The notes under the pieces: model-generated
Databases searched by the model: none
Seen by the model: the letters and a program-made list of their open reading frames with translations, nothing else
Told to the model about the DNA's origin: nothing
Shown here: one piece after another, positions 1 to 14,286 of the stretch
Position numbering within the stretch: the stretch's first letter is position 1
How the letters are laid out: every line of letters starts with the position of its first letter
NCBI RefSeq assembly: GCF_963855985.1
Contig: NC_087095.1
Coordinates: 7,822,001 to 7,886,000 of the forward strand
DNA: 64,000 bases
Direction of reading: 5' to 3'
Origin: Ostrinia nubilalis
Lineage: Eukaryota > Arthropoda > Insecta > Lepidoptera > Crambidae
Program-made: the position numbers and the translations under genes

Positions 1-275
1 TGCCGGGCAGCACTGGTAGAGCAACAGTCGGCCGGCCGGCTCGGCGCACATCCGTTTGCGCGCTCAGCCCCGCGCCCGCGCCGACAGCCCTGCGAAACGA
101 ACCTTAACTTTATTTCAAAAAACGAACATTAAAAAAAAACGTAGGTAATAGTGCAGTGCCCGATACCCAAGTTTTAGTGTGTGCTTTCATTCATCAATTA
201 TTATTACAAGTGCAGTGAACGCAACTCATTCATGAAGCCGTACAAGGAAACCTTTTCAAGCGGCTATATTAAAAT
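1..275 (+). other. candidate 5' untranslated exon of btsz
   Basis: The first 110 bases are GC-rich, unlike the AT-rich DNA that follows, and a good 5' splice site (AAAAT|GTGAGT) sits at 275/276. A short reading frame begins at the ATG at 232. If this exon joins the acceptor at 8420, that frame runs into a stop after about six more codons, so it would be an upstream ORF and the long protein would start at 8473. The true 5' end may lie left of the window. No transcript evidence is available; the link to 8420 is inferred from order and strand only. Confidence 0.35.
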
Positions 276-2013
<1,738 letters not shown>

Positions 2014-2386
2014 TAGATGAATGTGTATGTGTTAATGTTTATCCATTATCTAGTCTCAAATTCAATAGTACCTACCCTGTTATACTTGGTGTTATAGTTA
2101 TTTAATTATTCCTATTCAGTTATATTAAATGGCCTTCTTCTCTGATGAACCTATTCATTACAATCTGTCCAGTCCTATTAAAACTGTTGAATCATCGTTT
2201 AGTCTTGCTGTTAACACAATACGGATATGCCTTTTGAAGCGATTTATTTCTCACGTTTTGTAAAATAACTTATAATAAATAGGGCATCTGATATCGTATC
2301 AAATCGTCGTGAAAACACCATTTGTTACAAAACCGCGAATCATAATCATGACTGGTCGGTGACTTCAGATCACTCGTTCAGAACTA

Positions 2387-2398
2387 TCAGTCATCAGT
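2387..2398 (+). promoter_or_regulatory. possible initiator motifs (two TCAGT)
   Basis: Two TCAGT motifs (2387-2391 and 2394-2398), the arthropod initiator consensus, lie about 65-75 bp before the ATG at 2462. They would fit a transcription start for the signal-peptide exon. The motif is short, so chance occurrence is possible. Confidence 0.3.
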
Positions 2399-2461
2399 TA
2401 GCCAGCAGGCACAGTCTGCAAAACTAGAAAGTACCGTGATACCATCTGCCCCAGATCCGCT

Positions 2462-2573
2462 ATGGTGCTAAAACAATGGGATCAGATAGCGTATGTTATG
2501 ATAATTGTGTTAACAAACTGGACATTGGGCAAAGCGGTCAGAGCGGAACCTGTCCAAACTATATATTGGAATG
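2462..2573 (+). CDS. first coding exon with signal peptide (btsz isoform or ephrin-like)
   Basis: The ATG opens 37 codons starting MVLKQWDQIAYVMIIVLTNW, a charged start followed by a hydrophobic core, with a plausible signal-peptidase site after AVRA. The mature part begins EPVQTIYWN and ends at a good donor (ATG|GTAGGT) in phase 1. Two readings are possible. (a) Phase 1 matches the acceptor at 8420, and the frame upstream of the btsz ATG at 8473 is open back to that acceptor, so this could be an N-terminal btsz exon. (b) TIYWN directly after a signal peptide resembles the start of ephrins (known family pattern '..VYWNSSNP'), whose remaining exons I do not see in the window. I cannot choose between them. 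Confidence 0.4.
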
Positions 2574-2699
2574 GTAGGTACCTAACTCGACAATTAATTT
2601 TTATTTTGGAAGTGGTGATGCCATCAAAAGAGAAAGAAAAAATAAATTCACCAAAAAATAGAAAAATGTGGTCAGTCAAAGCTTTAACAGGTATGTAAA

Positions 2700-3524
2700 C
2701 AGTAACATACTTTATATGAAACCTTTGATGTCGTTGGACCTTTGACGAGCATCCTGCAGATTCCTGCACTACTTTTCCAAGACATTTACTGAAGAATCTG
2801 TATCTGGATCCCCACTTTTCATTAACTTTTAGGGACCTTAAGTGATTGAATTAGTTAAAAAGGCCTCTTACCATTTCCTGTGGTGTTTCTTGACTTAAGT
2901 CCAGTACCTACTGGATTGTAAGCACATAATGATGACATAAAATTACCTACTTAATAAAAATTACCTATTATGTTATCTACCGGAGTGCAGGAAATGTTAA
3001 CATTACAGTTTGTAACATATCCGCTTATAAACAATTAAATAACATAGTATTGTTTGATTTGTTTTGTTTTAATTTAATTATTGTAGGAAAACAAATAGGT
3101 ACAAAGTAAAAAATTAAAATAGATGTCCAATTTAGCTCCGAAAGAAATTAAACTAGTATCTTCACATAAAAGCAGAACACTAAACAACTAATTTACCTTA
3201 CTGTTTTTAGCATTTAGTTAAAAATTAAACTTGGTGTCTGTAATTTTTATGACTACCGTTTTCACGCCCGCATAGGTTTATTTGTTTATAATATTACGTA
3301 TGTAGTTATTATTTTCCACCTTCCGCAACATGTAGGTTGTAGGAAGGTTGTTTAAGTGTTTGCTAGTGTATCAAACATTATTTTATAAAATTGTTTATGA
3401 AAATCTTATTTGACTCATTCCAATGAGCAAACTCTGGACTTAAACAAAAAATATTAGAATATGTACCTTTGCTTAGCTCAAATAAATGTGATACTACTTG
3501 CTTCTTACACTCTCAAAAAAACTA
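2700..3524. other. intron or spacer, nothing recognised
   Basis: AT-rich and stop-rich. No exon or repeat could be supported. Confidence 0.45.
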
Positions 3525-3871
3525 ACGCCCGTATTCACAAACATTACTATGAGGTCTCACAGTGCGCGTGAACGTAGGTACAGGGTGATACATGAACCAA
3601 TGAGTTTGTTCCGGCGTTTCTTCTCAGCACTTGCCATATGTTTGTCTCGAAGCGCTGGTAGGGTAACCAAAAGATAAGGAGACATGTAAAGTGCCCCATA
3701 AGGGCTACCTTTTCTTTTTTTATTATTTTCTATTGACGTTCATAAGTGCCACTTGTGGTCTAAACTGAATAAATATTTTTGATTTTGATTTTGAATCACA
3801 GAGCTCTATTCAACGCTGTGCGTTCGATTTGCTGCTTCACTTAAGCAAGTATCGTTTGTGAATACGGGCGT
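3525..3871. mobile_element. MITE with 18-bp terminal inverted repeats
   Basis: The left end ACGCCCGTATTCACAAAC (3525-3542) is exactly inverted at the right end (3854-3871). The 347-bp interior has no ORF. Inside is 'gtgccacttgtggtctaaac' followed by 'tgaataaatatttttgattt', and the same sequence occurs inverted just outside at about 3975-4030. A related end ('gcctgtattcacaaacgatg') occurs at 62639. Confidence 0.75.
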
Positions 3872-4849
3872 AAGTATGGGCAGGACAAATCGAAGGCAAT
3901 ATGAAAACTTCAAAGTCATCAAAAGAAAAGGAAGTAAGATGCGTGCAAATCTTTCGTCTGCATTAATTATAAAAATCTAAATCTAAATCAAAAATATTTA
4001 TTCAGTTTAGACCACAAGTGGCACTTATGAGTGCTATCAAACTGTTATTAACTGCAGAAGGTCGTAAAAGTGTTTATACCATACAAAGGACGTCATGGAT
4101 AAAGCCTTGTGCGCTCGCGCACCGACCTCGCTCTGCCCCCTCGCATCCCACGAGCACCGACTTAGGCAACGAGCCTTGAGTCGGCGCCAACGTGTGCACT
4201 CACTTTCATTGTCCGACTCAATGCTGGTTTGATAACAATGAGGCCATCAATTGGTATTTGTGGGCTGACAGCTGTCAGCTGGGTCGCTCAGGGTAGCCGT
4301 CAATGTAGAGACCACCAGATCATGACACAAATTCGTCCTTATTACGACCACATAGGAGACTTCAGTGTTTAGATGTAGTTGCTACACTAGAAGCCGATAT
4401 TATTACGTACCAAATCTAGGCCGAGCTATCTTGTTTACCGGAATGCCCTACGTGTAATTTGGCACAATAGATGCCACATAGGGGCGTGTTTTTCATATTA
4501 TCGAATAGGTAATGTTTACATAAAAAAAAGAACGATGTTTTATTGATGAAATCAGTTTGTACTTCAAATCAAACATCACAAAATGTTTTCTATAAATAAA
4601 GCCTTAGCACCTATGCACCCATTGCATAAAATATATCATGAAGGTACGTATATGTAGATTTGCTGCGAGATACATACACTCTTAGATGAGTGCCAAATAG
4701 AAAATTGCCTACGTGAGCATCTTCGTGGGTTGTAACGACACCCTAGTGTCGGAATGACCCGCGATAGGCGTCTTATATGGTCAATAGGACCACCGGATTA
4801 TAGTCTCTAATTTTTTTCTCAATAATGTTGGAATCCCATAGTAAGCGAC

Positions 4850-5003
4850 GACCACGTCTCAGGTTACGCCGCGGTGGGCAGGCCTCCCACTAGGTGGACC
4901 GATGATCTGGTGAAGGTCGCAAGAGGTGCCTGGATGCGGGCAGCGCAGGACCGGTCTTTGTGGAAATCCTTGGGGGAGGCCTTTGTCCAGCAGTAGACGT
5001 CAT
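4850..5003 (+). mobile_element. non-LTR retrotransposon 3' fragment
   Basis: Conceptual translation gives GRPPTRWTDDLVKVA, then AAQDRSLWKSLGEAFVQQ and a stop. This is the C-terminal tail common to many lepidopteran LINE reverse-transcriptase ORFs. It is truncated at the 5' side. The same family is present on the minus strand at 23460-23600 and 44636-44990. Confidence 0.8.
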
Positions 5004-5269
5004 TCGGCTGAACGAGCGAACAAATTTTGGAATCAAAAGCCGTATTACTTGATAATTTTCTAATTACGGTTGCCATCTTACTCGTATAATTGCTTCATCA
5101 ATAAGTCTCAATATGGAGTTTTTATTTGCAGACGAAAGTGTGGATGGAAAATTTTCTCACGCAATCTTAGCTTGTTCCATAGAATCTTTAAGAACTGAAT
5201 CTTATTACTTAAGCACTAATTCTTATTGTAAATGTTAATTGGCTTATTAATGATGCATCACATCACGTA

Positions 5270-5528
5270 CACCAGTGGCGGCGTAGCATGGGTCGGCACC
5301 CGGGGCGATCACCCCCCCCCCCCCCCCCCCCCCCGTCACAAGTCCTATGACACCCCCTGGTACCCCTACACCCCCCCGTATCATGACATAGACCGCAGCC
5401 GCAGACTTGCCATCCAGATTGCGCCAGTGAGTACTAATCTGCGCGACTTGTGTCACCCCCTGATGCTTGGCACCCGGGGCGGACCGCCCCCACCGCCCCC
5501 CCCTTACGCCGCTACTGACGTACACGCT
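5270..5528. repeat. poly-C-containing interspersed repeat, copy 1
   Basis: It begins 'agtggcggcgtagcatgggt', has 'ggcacccggggcg', then a run of about 24 C, then 'gtcacaagtcctatg', and later 'cgcagatt..gcgccagtgagtactaatctgcgcgac'. A second, shorter copy of the same unit is at 41920-42150. Frames open through the C run are low-complexity artefacts. Confidence 0.75.
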
Positions 5529-5609
5529 TTAAGATTTCTGACCAGGAAATAAAATCCTATATCGTTTGTTCACCTATTTGTTAGGATAGAACTTAATATG
5601 TAATACTAT

Positions 5610-5830
5610 AGAGTAGTAGAGTTATGAGGCTACCACTCGACCATATGACCAGAAAAGTGCTAGACATAGAAACTAAACCCCGAGGACGAAGAAGACCTTG
5701 GATGGATTGGATGTCCGTAGTAAATAATGACTAAAGAGGCCCAAGTCAAATGAGAGACGACTCAGGACCGAGCCGTCTGGAGAAGCTTGATACGGAGGGC
5801 TGACCCCAAATAAAATGGGAATGAGCCAGG
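5610..5830 (+). mobile_element. degraded LINE 3' fragment
   Basis: Broken translation gives RVLDIETKPRGRRRPWMDWM followed by frameshifted remnants resembling '..LIRRADPK', as at the end of an RTE-like ORF. Stops and indels are present. It is a different family from the GEAFVQQ fragment at 4850. Confidence 0.5.
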
Positions 5831-8220
5831 CAAAACCAACAATGCTTAACAGTAGTAGAATAGTTGTATTCTACTGTTGTTAATAGTTTGTATAATGTGT
5901 ATTTAGTATTCAATTCGTTGCTAAATAATGCTAATTGATCCGCTGACGTGCAAATTAGATTACATGACACGTATAATAGTAGGTACGTAACATGGATTGT
6001 TATTCCAATATTAGCAGTAAATAAAATAGATCTCAGTCGATCTCAGTAATGGTGTAATATGTATCTGATAATACATCAGTTGTATAATTAAGTTTGCACA
6101 AAATTAGCATGTAACCAAATTTTATTGTTCAAGTCTAGTTTGATGTTGTTCCCAGCACACATAAAGTGGATCTTGAAAAGAAATCGGTTTCAAAATTAAT
6201 CCTGTCAACAATCGAATGTTTTACAGTTTACTACTTACATTCATGAATGTTTCAAGAAAACCATTAGAACAGTAGGCATTCGGGTAGTTACCTATATCGT
6301 TATCGTTATCATCAAGTATGATATCGATTAAATTACAAAAATAATTAAACAATCTGATTGATGATAAGACGAACGATAATTTCTAAGAAATCTGTGAGTA
6401 ATGAAATTCCTATCTATTCAAAAATAACAAATAGCACCCGTATTAATAAAATTAAGCCATGTCAACATACATAAGATAAAAGAAAAATTAATATTCATTC
6501 GGAGAAACCAAGTGCTGTGGTTTATTGAAAGTGGGCACTGCTGGCCAATTATCATAGCTGCCCACTTATCATCACGCTATGTCCCTTGTGGAATGAACAA
6601 AATTTCACTTTTCTCTTTAATTTTGTTTGATGTTTCGTTTAAGCACCATAATCTTTTCATTCTTAATTAGAGACATTAAATACAGCATTGGTGAGACACT
6701 AATTTAAACATTGAATACGTACAGTCAAATTAGAACCTACTTGGATAATTTAATTATAAGTGATCGTAATAAGTTACTCAATGAATTAGAATTGAGGACC
6801 GATTTTCCAATTCATTGTTAGATACAAAACTTGTAACGAATAATAAAGTTGACGCACCTGCCTATTTTCTATTACAAAAACTGTAAATATATCAATTATA
6901 ATTTGTAGATAAAAGTATTCTGGCTGTTGAAAATCAGGCTTAATTAATGAAAAAAAGTTTTTCAACTTAAATAAATGTCTCCATTTTTACATCTTTACTA
7001 CAAACAATTCGTGTTCAATGTACAGACCAGATAGATCCTACAGCCTACATTAATATTGCAAAATCACCCCTGTTACAACTGCGTAAGATGTCACAGTGTT
7101 TAGCTTGACAAGCTGTCGTCTGTACCGACAATACCAATTTCAAGCGCTGTGTTAATCTTTTCATCTTAAAACTATATCTTAGGTCTCAGGCAAAAGAGTG
7201 TATAAAGAAAATTGCTGGTATTGCACAACAGGCGTTATGTCACAAGCAATAGAGGTGTTTAAACATACGGTTATTATTGGTTTTACGTCCGTTTGGCTTG
7301 CAGCCTACGATATTATTGTGCACATATACTCGAGATAGGTTCGTGTACATGTCGCTTTCAACTCACGACGTCGCGCGCCTCACGGACCACCCATCCGTGT
7401 TGCTTTCTACCGATTGCTTGCCAGCATTACCATTATCGAGATCCTAATGCCACGCCATTCTAGAGTTTATCCCACCTGTCTGAAGCACTAGAATCCCATT
7501 AACACCAAAAATATTCCAAACGTAAAGTCAAATTCAATACCAGACAGGTCCGAACGGGACAATCAAATATTGTCACGTTGTTTCCAGACTCAAACACTCA
7601 CTTTGCTTCATTAATATTTCATGCCTTATGTCAGATAGGACTCAAAAGCGCTTCTTAATATTTTGTTATAGTTAATAATAAACATTGTTCACGACTTTTT
7701 CATGTGTTTTTCGGTAGGTAGGTAACGTATTATTTTAAAAGTATATATGAGGTGTGCTAGCACATCATAATTATTATCATAATAATAATATCATAATTAT
7801 TGTTAATTAGGAACTGTAGTTATGTATAATTAATCATTAATCGTATTTATTTCTCAGATGTAGGAAGAGCCTTATTCATTAGCTCATGACTAATTAATTT
7901 CTGATTAATTAAATTACCTCAATATTTATTTATCTAATTGATGTAGGTAGATCATAATAATCACTATTGCGTGGGCTCATAGAATGAAACGCCTGCGAAT
8001 CATAACCGACTAGAGTACACGTTGCCGGCACTTGTTGCTTGTGAGAAAACGCTAGGTTCATTATTAAATCTATTGTGTTGTGAACGCGTAACAAGCTTAT
8101 AAAAACGATGAGGTATTGTTGCATTATATTAGGCATGAGGTTTAACTTCATTAATTATGTGTTAAGTGTTAGTCTTTGAAAACATTTACTCTACATACCA
8201 AGTTTTTTTTTCTTTTTGCG
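5831..8220. other. intron or spacer, nothing recognised
   Basis: AT-rich, with frequent stops on both strands. About 7055-7150 shows weak similarity to 13475-13567 ('acccctgttacaactgc' against 'gcccctattacaactgc', then ttgac..gtcgtc and agcgct), probably an old repeat. No exon could be supported. Confidence 0.45.
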
Positions 8221-8223
8221 ATT

Positions 8224-8302
8224 GTAGCAGCCGGGCCTGGTGGTTTGAGTGCCGGACTACAGTGCCAGTTGCGGTTGCGGGTTCGAATTACCCGTGTTAA
8301 TC
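8224..8302 (+). repeat. tRNA-like SINE head
   Basis: The sequence contains an A-box-like TGGTTTGAGTGCCGG and, about 35 bp on, a B-box-like GGTTCGAATTACC. This resembles a pol III promoter of a tRNA-derived SINE. The end match is insufficient to call a functional tRNA. It lies about 120 bp before the long btsz exon. Confidence 0.45.
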
Positions 8303-8419
8303 CAGTCTACCTGTAGACCTATATAACTTCATATGTAACACACTCGGAGTGTGTTTATCCTTTAGGTTACTTTATGCATAGTGTGACAGTTGAAAAATGA
8401 ATTTATTTTTTATTTACAG

Positions 8420-11400
8420 AGTGGGGCGTCAACAGTGAACCGGGCGAGGCCAGCGAACCGGAGGCCGGTCGCATGCGTCCCGAGGACTACCGCCTCGTGT
8501 TCCTCAGCTCGGACTCCTCGTGCCGCGAGGACACCGAAGACTCCTCCTCCACGGCGTCCTCCGCCGCGCCGCCCGCGCCCGACGACTGCGACTGGGACTA
8601 CTTCGAGCCGGGCGCGGCGCCGGCGCTGCCCCCGCCCCCCCGCCACATCCCCCCCGCCTGCCCCAGGCCCTGCTCCTGCGGCGCTGAACCCCGAATAGTC
8701 GCCGTACCCGTACCTGTACCCGTACCCGTCCCGGCCGCCCTCTGGCCCGCCCTACTCGCGTTCCCCACACAAACGCCGCCCACGCCTCACTGGAACACCT
8801 ACCCCGGCTTCCCGCCTCTAGATGCCGCAGCATTCGCTAGGCTCACCACGGCCGCTGCCGTCGCCGTCACCGCCGCCGCCACTGCCACCGCCAACGCTAA
8901 CGCAGCCGCGACGCAAACGCAAAAACTCGCGATGACTACTAAAGAACGAACCGATAAAGCGATACAGTCTGAAGCGTCACAGTTGCCTGAGGCCTCCGAT
9001 AGCGATAAGGTTGATAACAATATCGAGCGGTCAGACGAATGCGATACGTCAGTTGGAATCAAAGTGATCGCCGAGGAGGACTCGATTTCGGTTTTATCGG
9101 AGCAAATAGACGCTATGCCGGATCACCTGGATGCGGAGAAGGCTTTCCATTCATCTAACGAGTCTGATGATTCGAGCGACTCCGAGGGAGGAGTCGCCCG
9201 GCGAAGCTATGACCTGACGAGCGGTGCGCCCGATGAGCCCGCGACTTCTGACGAGGACTCAGATGATTCTGGAGGCGGCGGCGGAAGATTCTCACGCGTG
9301 TTTGTTGTGAACCCGGCGGACTCTTCATCTGATTTAGAAGATAATGCAGACAGCAGTGGCATTGACTGCGACGACTCCTTCGACAAAAAATCAGACAACT
9401 TGGAAGAAGCGATCGCGGTGGATGTACAGAATGAAATAAATGTCAGTACCGAATCCAATGACAATAGTTCACAGAGTAATGATAATGACAATGAAAACCC
9501 TAACATAATGCTTATAGAATCGGTCAATTTCACAGAAGACTATCCTGTTATACCATATGGTAATTATAGTGAGGAATCAAGCAACGAAAATGCAGCGAAA
9601 AGGTCAGAGTTCTTTAAGTTTTGCGATGAAAATATGTTACAAAGCGAAACCTGCGAAGAATTCAATAGTTTTAATGCACATTGTAGCACAAATCACACAG
9701 ATAATAAGAACGATAATGACCCTAATCCGCCATCGTGTTTATCAGAAAATGAAGAATACGATTCATTAGATAATACCGAAAGCGATATGAAAGTAAAAGT
9801 TTCGGTCGAATTGCCCGATGAGAAACACAATGAAAACTTAATTTCTAGCCAAGCTTCGTGCGGTTTATTATCAAAATTAGCACCTTCACCGGAACCCGGG
9901 CAAAATAATACCACGAGTTCAGCGCCCGTAGCAGAAATAGACCTGTTCAAAGGTATCGAGCGTACGCTTAGTGAACTATTGAAGAAAGAATTATTAGAGG
10001 AGCAAGATGAGGAGAAAATGCACGGTGCGCGGCCGGTTAGCTCAGAGGCGGAGGGGAGCGCTTGCACACCTGACGCGACAGTTTGCCGCTCGCGCACCGC
10101 CCGTGCGGACGCCTCCGCGCGCTTCACGAGCCGCGTAATGATAACGCACGACCGCGTCTCCGTCGTCACGTCGGACACGACGCGGCTCATGCGCGACATC
10201 ACAGTGCACCACACTAACTCCCAAAACGAACCCGAAGGCACGACGCAAGACGAAAACGACGAACGATTATCCGACGACGAAGCAGCGCAGCCTTCGGGCG
10301 GAGTGACTGTCGTTAGCAATGCCGACACGCTCTCGGCGGTTGTGTGCCTCGAGGAGGGGCTCGCAGACGACGACTCGTGGGTCGAGGACATCAGCCATGA
10401 CGAGAACGAGGTCACTTCGCCCTCCGATTCCGACTCGGAGGATGAAGCCACACTACCCACACGAGGGGATGATTTCGCTTACTGTAGACGATCGCTAGAC
10501 TTCACCTTGCATACGATCGTCGAAGAAAGCTGCGAAGAAAGCGAAACGGAACATACGACCAAGAAACCGCGACCTATTTCAGCTACGGAACTAGAAAAGT
10601 ACTATTTCTTTGGACTGGGCGATGGCAGGAACGTTCGCGACGATGAGGATGCGGTGTCTGAAACGTCAAGTGTGTGTAGTGAAGGTGGTGAATCGGTTGT
10701 CGATAGTGAGCAACCAAAACGAAATAGTAGTGATAATGACGACTTGGTGTCCTCGCGCTTGGAAAAGTATTTCTTGTCCGGGTTCATGGGATTTAATCAA
10801 GAAAATCGTGATTCGGATGGTTCAGGCAGTGTTGGGAGTGACAGTGAAGGTAAACAAAGCCCAGAACAGAGGCGGAAGCGACTTGTACGCGCTCGAGGGG
10901 CCCCGCGGTCGCATTCATCCTCTTTGGATAACTTACTAACAGGCGAAGAACCATCACAAGATGCACAGGAGGTGTCGGACGGGTCTAGTACAGAAACCGA
11001 GGACAGGCATGATTCATCTGAAAGGTTAGATATGCAAAATGAATCTAAGAGAAAGAAACAAAACAAAAAGACCCGGGGATCGCCTGCTGACGAACGTCGC
11101 CAATCAGCAGAGTTTACAGAGGAAACTCGCGAAGATACAAGGTCGGTATCGGAAGGCGAAGACGGCAGGACGACACCTCACACTGAGTTCCCACCGCTTG
11201 GATCTGAATTATCTGAATCGAAAAAACAAACGAGTAGAGACAGTGGCTTCGTCGGTAGCTGTGATGACTTGTTAAGGAACGGTGATTCTAGCTCAGACTT
11301 TGCTAGATCTCACGAACCTAAAACAGAGCTAGAGGAAATCGTTGAAGAAATGAGAACAGACACCGAGGAGCGAATAGAAAGCCCTCCGTCATCACGTCCA

Positions 11401-12297
11401 CCGCCAAGCCCACTGACTCGTAAAGATAGCTTTAATAACTGGTCGTCCGACGAAGAAACGAATCTAATGATGACAAAAATGCGTCAGTTTTTCAAACAAA
11501 TGATAAACTCAAACAACGTTCGAACATCGACACCGGCGTCGTCGAATTCCGAAAGCTCTAAACCACCTAAACCACCACAGTTGTTATATTTTGAAAGCGA
11601 ACTAACAAGATTAATGAAAACAGTACCGGGTATCCGTGACGAGCAAGTGCGTGAAATTGTAGAATATTTATCAAGCGAAGATACGTGGAGCGACTCCTAT
11701 GACTCATCTGACTACGCCGGTTCCGATTTGGAAGGCACACAAAACAGATCCGCACTGAGAAAGCAAATATCGGACAGTTGTCGCGAAATTATCGATGAGT
11801 TCGATAAAGGTAACAGCGAGGCGGGTTCATTGGAGCGGGACGCGGCTGGTGCATACCGAAGATTGGCGGCAACGCTGGGCAGAGCCGGGGAGGGCTCGCC
11901 GCCGCTGTTCGGGAAAGTGATGCGGCATATAGGAGGTCGGTTGGTGGCGTTAATGCACGAGGTGTCGGCGGGTGCCTCTCCGAGTACGGACGATGATAGT
12001 GCATCGGAGCCTGGAGCGTTGGCGCGTAGTCGATCTCATGATATATTGGAAGCGGCGGCAAGTAGAGGGAGTGTTGCGAGTGACTGTGAACGGTTTTCGT
12101 GGCGGGGTAGTTTTGAGTCGGCTTTGTTGGCCGCGGATTCTCGTGGGACGCTGGGAGGTACGGGAGAGGCGCGGCGGTCGCCGGCGGGCGTGGAGCTGGC
12201 CGCTCAGAGGTCGCACTCGAGGAGTTGTGGGGCTATTGGAGGCAGTGAGGACCGCCTGTGGCGCGGAAGGCGGCGAGCATCGGCACCCGATGCAGAG
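8420..12297 (+). CDS. btsz: bitesize, long isoform-specific exon (start at 8473)
   Basis: The exon runs from acceptor TTTACAG|AG (8419/8420) to donor GCAGAG|GTAACT (12297/12298). From the ATG at 8473 it encodes 1275 residues and ends in phase 0; the frame is also open upstream to the acceptor, so an earlier start is possible. The protein is acidic, Ser/Asp/Glu-rich and mostly disordered. It has a PVPVPVPVP stretch near residue 78, an Ala/Thr-rich tract near 130-150, and two similar motifs, ELEKYYFFGLG near 706 and RLEKYFLSGFMG near 762. It also has an ordered-looking segment near 1000-1080 (LMMTKMRQFFKQMI, then LMKTVPGIRDEQVREIVEYL) and RSHSSSLDNL and RSHDILEAA near the end. In Drosophila, long Btsz isoforms act at the apical cortex and bind Moesin and actin; that role is assumed here by homology. 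Identification rests on linkage and frame with the C2 exons. Confidence 0.85.
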
Positions 12298-13008
12298 GTA
12301 ACTAAAATTACGATTTATATTACCAATTAATTGCTATAATGGTCGTAGAAAGTATGTCAAATAATCATTTTATGGATTCCATAATGTTTACTGCGTATCA
12401 AATACTTTACAAGCATTGTGTAATACTTATTCAATCACCAATCTATTTGAGGCTGAACCACAGCTGAACGCGCAAACATCTAGAATGCTAAGTAATACAG
12501 GATTAAATTTTTAAACCGCAAACCAATAAATTACTTTTGTACTGCAATCCATGAACTTTTCACAATATTTGTTTACATTATCTTATCTCAAACTGATATC
12601 AGAATGGAATGTATCTATCTGATGTAATCTATGTAGACATCAAAATGAAAACCAAACACTTCGATAAAGTAAGATTCCGGCGGATAAGATGCATGTGAAA
12701 GTGATAGAATAGAACACACATACACACAGCAAAACCAAGTAAAGTAAATACATGTGTCACAACTTTCTTACTTAATTTAACAACGTCTGTTGTATCGTTA
12801 TAACAGAAATAAGAACGGCTCAGCAAGGTCATGTCTATAAAAGTATAAAGAAGTTTCTGCCTCAGCAGGCTGGTTAATTGGATTTGGTCGACGCTTATTT
12901 ATTTATAAACACTATCTTGGCCATTTATTTATAAAACTATCTTCGCCATTCTAGGATTAATAACAGTAGGCTGGTTTCACGAGTACCTATTGTAATTACT
13001 GGCATTAT
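12298..13008. other. btsz intron, nothing recognised
   Basis: AT-rich intron sequence beginning with the GTAACT donor. No repeat or exon was identified. Confidence 0.5.
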
Positions 13009-13131
13009 AAGGCTGGGTTGCACCATCTTACTTTAACTTTAACAAACGTCAAAAATCTGTTAAAAACCATGCAAAATACACCGGTTATGGTTATAGTTAC
13101 GATTAGAGTAAGGTGGCGCAACTCAGCCTTA
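13009..13131. mobile_element. MITE, GGCTGGGTTGCACC family
   Basis: The left end AGGCTGGGTTGCACCATC is inverted on the right as 'ggtggcgcaactcagcctt'. Internal 'ctttaactttaacaaacgtc' and 'accggttatggttatagtta' are shared with the other copies in this window (20949, 26902, 53599, and the split copy at 56382/62579). About 123 bp, non-coding. Confidence 0.8.
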
Positions 13132-14057
13132 GATAATTCGAATACCTACATTTTTCCTGCCAATTTCGTCATAATATATTACAGAACCGTAACTTTTCGC
13201 CAACATTGCTGTAATACTAATAATATCCAATTAATAGGTTCTTATTTGGCTTCAAAGCTTTCAAAGTAAGGCTTCACCGTGCCTTGATTTTATATCGAGT
13301 CAGGAAGTAGCTGTACCATCGAGTAAGCCAAAAAATGAAACAAAAATCTCGCAATACTAATTGGATTGCTTAACTTTTATCAAGTACATAAACTTTGATG
13401 AAACTAATGAAAAAATCACACTGATTTCCTAAACGTTCGATGTACACACGACAGCACATTAGGCTACCCATTTTTGTTGCAAATTCGCCCCTATTACAAC
13501 TGCACAAAAACCCACAGTGGTTACCTTGACGTGCCGTCATTTGGACCTAACATGTGCGAAGCGCTATAACAGTTTGGCCACGTACCAACTTGCCGCTATA
13601 GAGGCATCTTTACAAATGTGTAAACAGACGGCATATGCATGAGACACGACGCCACTTGGAAGTCGTGTTGTAGCGGGAACTAAAATTAAGGTGACGTTGT
13701 AATTGTACTTGTCTTGAATAGGTATTGGCTTACAACAACTTGTCTGCATGTAGTTTTTAGTTAAGATTTCCTTAATTTGATGTGAAGTAGTAAACATTTT
13801 GAGATATACTCGTAGATATAAAAATCTTTAAATCTAACTTCGATAACCAGTATAAGAATAATAATAACCAAACGTAACAAGTTTCGTTGATTTTTTGCTG
13901 ATCACACTATCAGGCTTTCAGATCCGGTTGAACTGCGCCTTATTTGACATCTAACATTAGCTTTGGCAAATGGGCGTGGCAACTGGATCAAAAGTTCATT
14001 GTGTGACGTCATTTAATGAAGATCATGAACAAACTTAACATTCCATTAACATTTCAG

Positions 14058-14286
14058 TCGGAGGAAGAAGAAAGAGCAGGCTCCCTTCCGCGCCTGCCGT
14101 CAATTACGGGAACGAACACAGTCCCGGCCGGTCCGGTCAAGTCGGCCCGGTACCGCGCGCCCGGTTTCCGGACGGCGACCCGGGCGGCGTCCGCGCCGGG
14201 GCTCCACGTTCCCAGGCGACGGAGGCCCGCCCCCACCCCTCAACAGCCCCCGCCCGCCGCGCCTACCTCTGCACCTAGTTTACAGG
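14058..14286 (+). CDS. btsz: bitesize exon 2 (basic, proline-rich linker)
   Basis: The exon follows ACATTTCAG and ends ACAGG|GTAAGT. Read in phase 0 from the previous exon it gives SEEEERAGSLPRLPS, then a GC-rich Pro/Arg/Ala-rich stretch (KSARYRAPGFRTATRAASAP, later RRRRPAPTPQQPPPAAP), and ends in phase 1. No domain is recognised. The GC content stands out sharply from the flanking introns, which supports coding. The phase fits either the cassette exon at 28410 or the common exon at 33963. Confidence 0.8.

Noticed and set aside
5232..5552. 106-codon proline-rich frame
   Set aside because: Created by the poly-C run of an interspersed repeat; the same repeat occurs at 41920.
8224..8302. tRNA gene upstream of the long exon
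   Set aside because: A and B boxes are approximate and no complete clover-leaf could be drawn; SINE head is more likely.
9693..10460. 255-codon open frame on the minus strand
   Set aside because: It lies antisense to the bitesize acidic exon; serine-rich output is expected from complementing Asp/Glu/Ser codons. No splice or start evidence.
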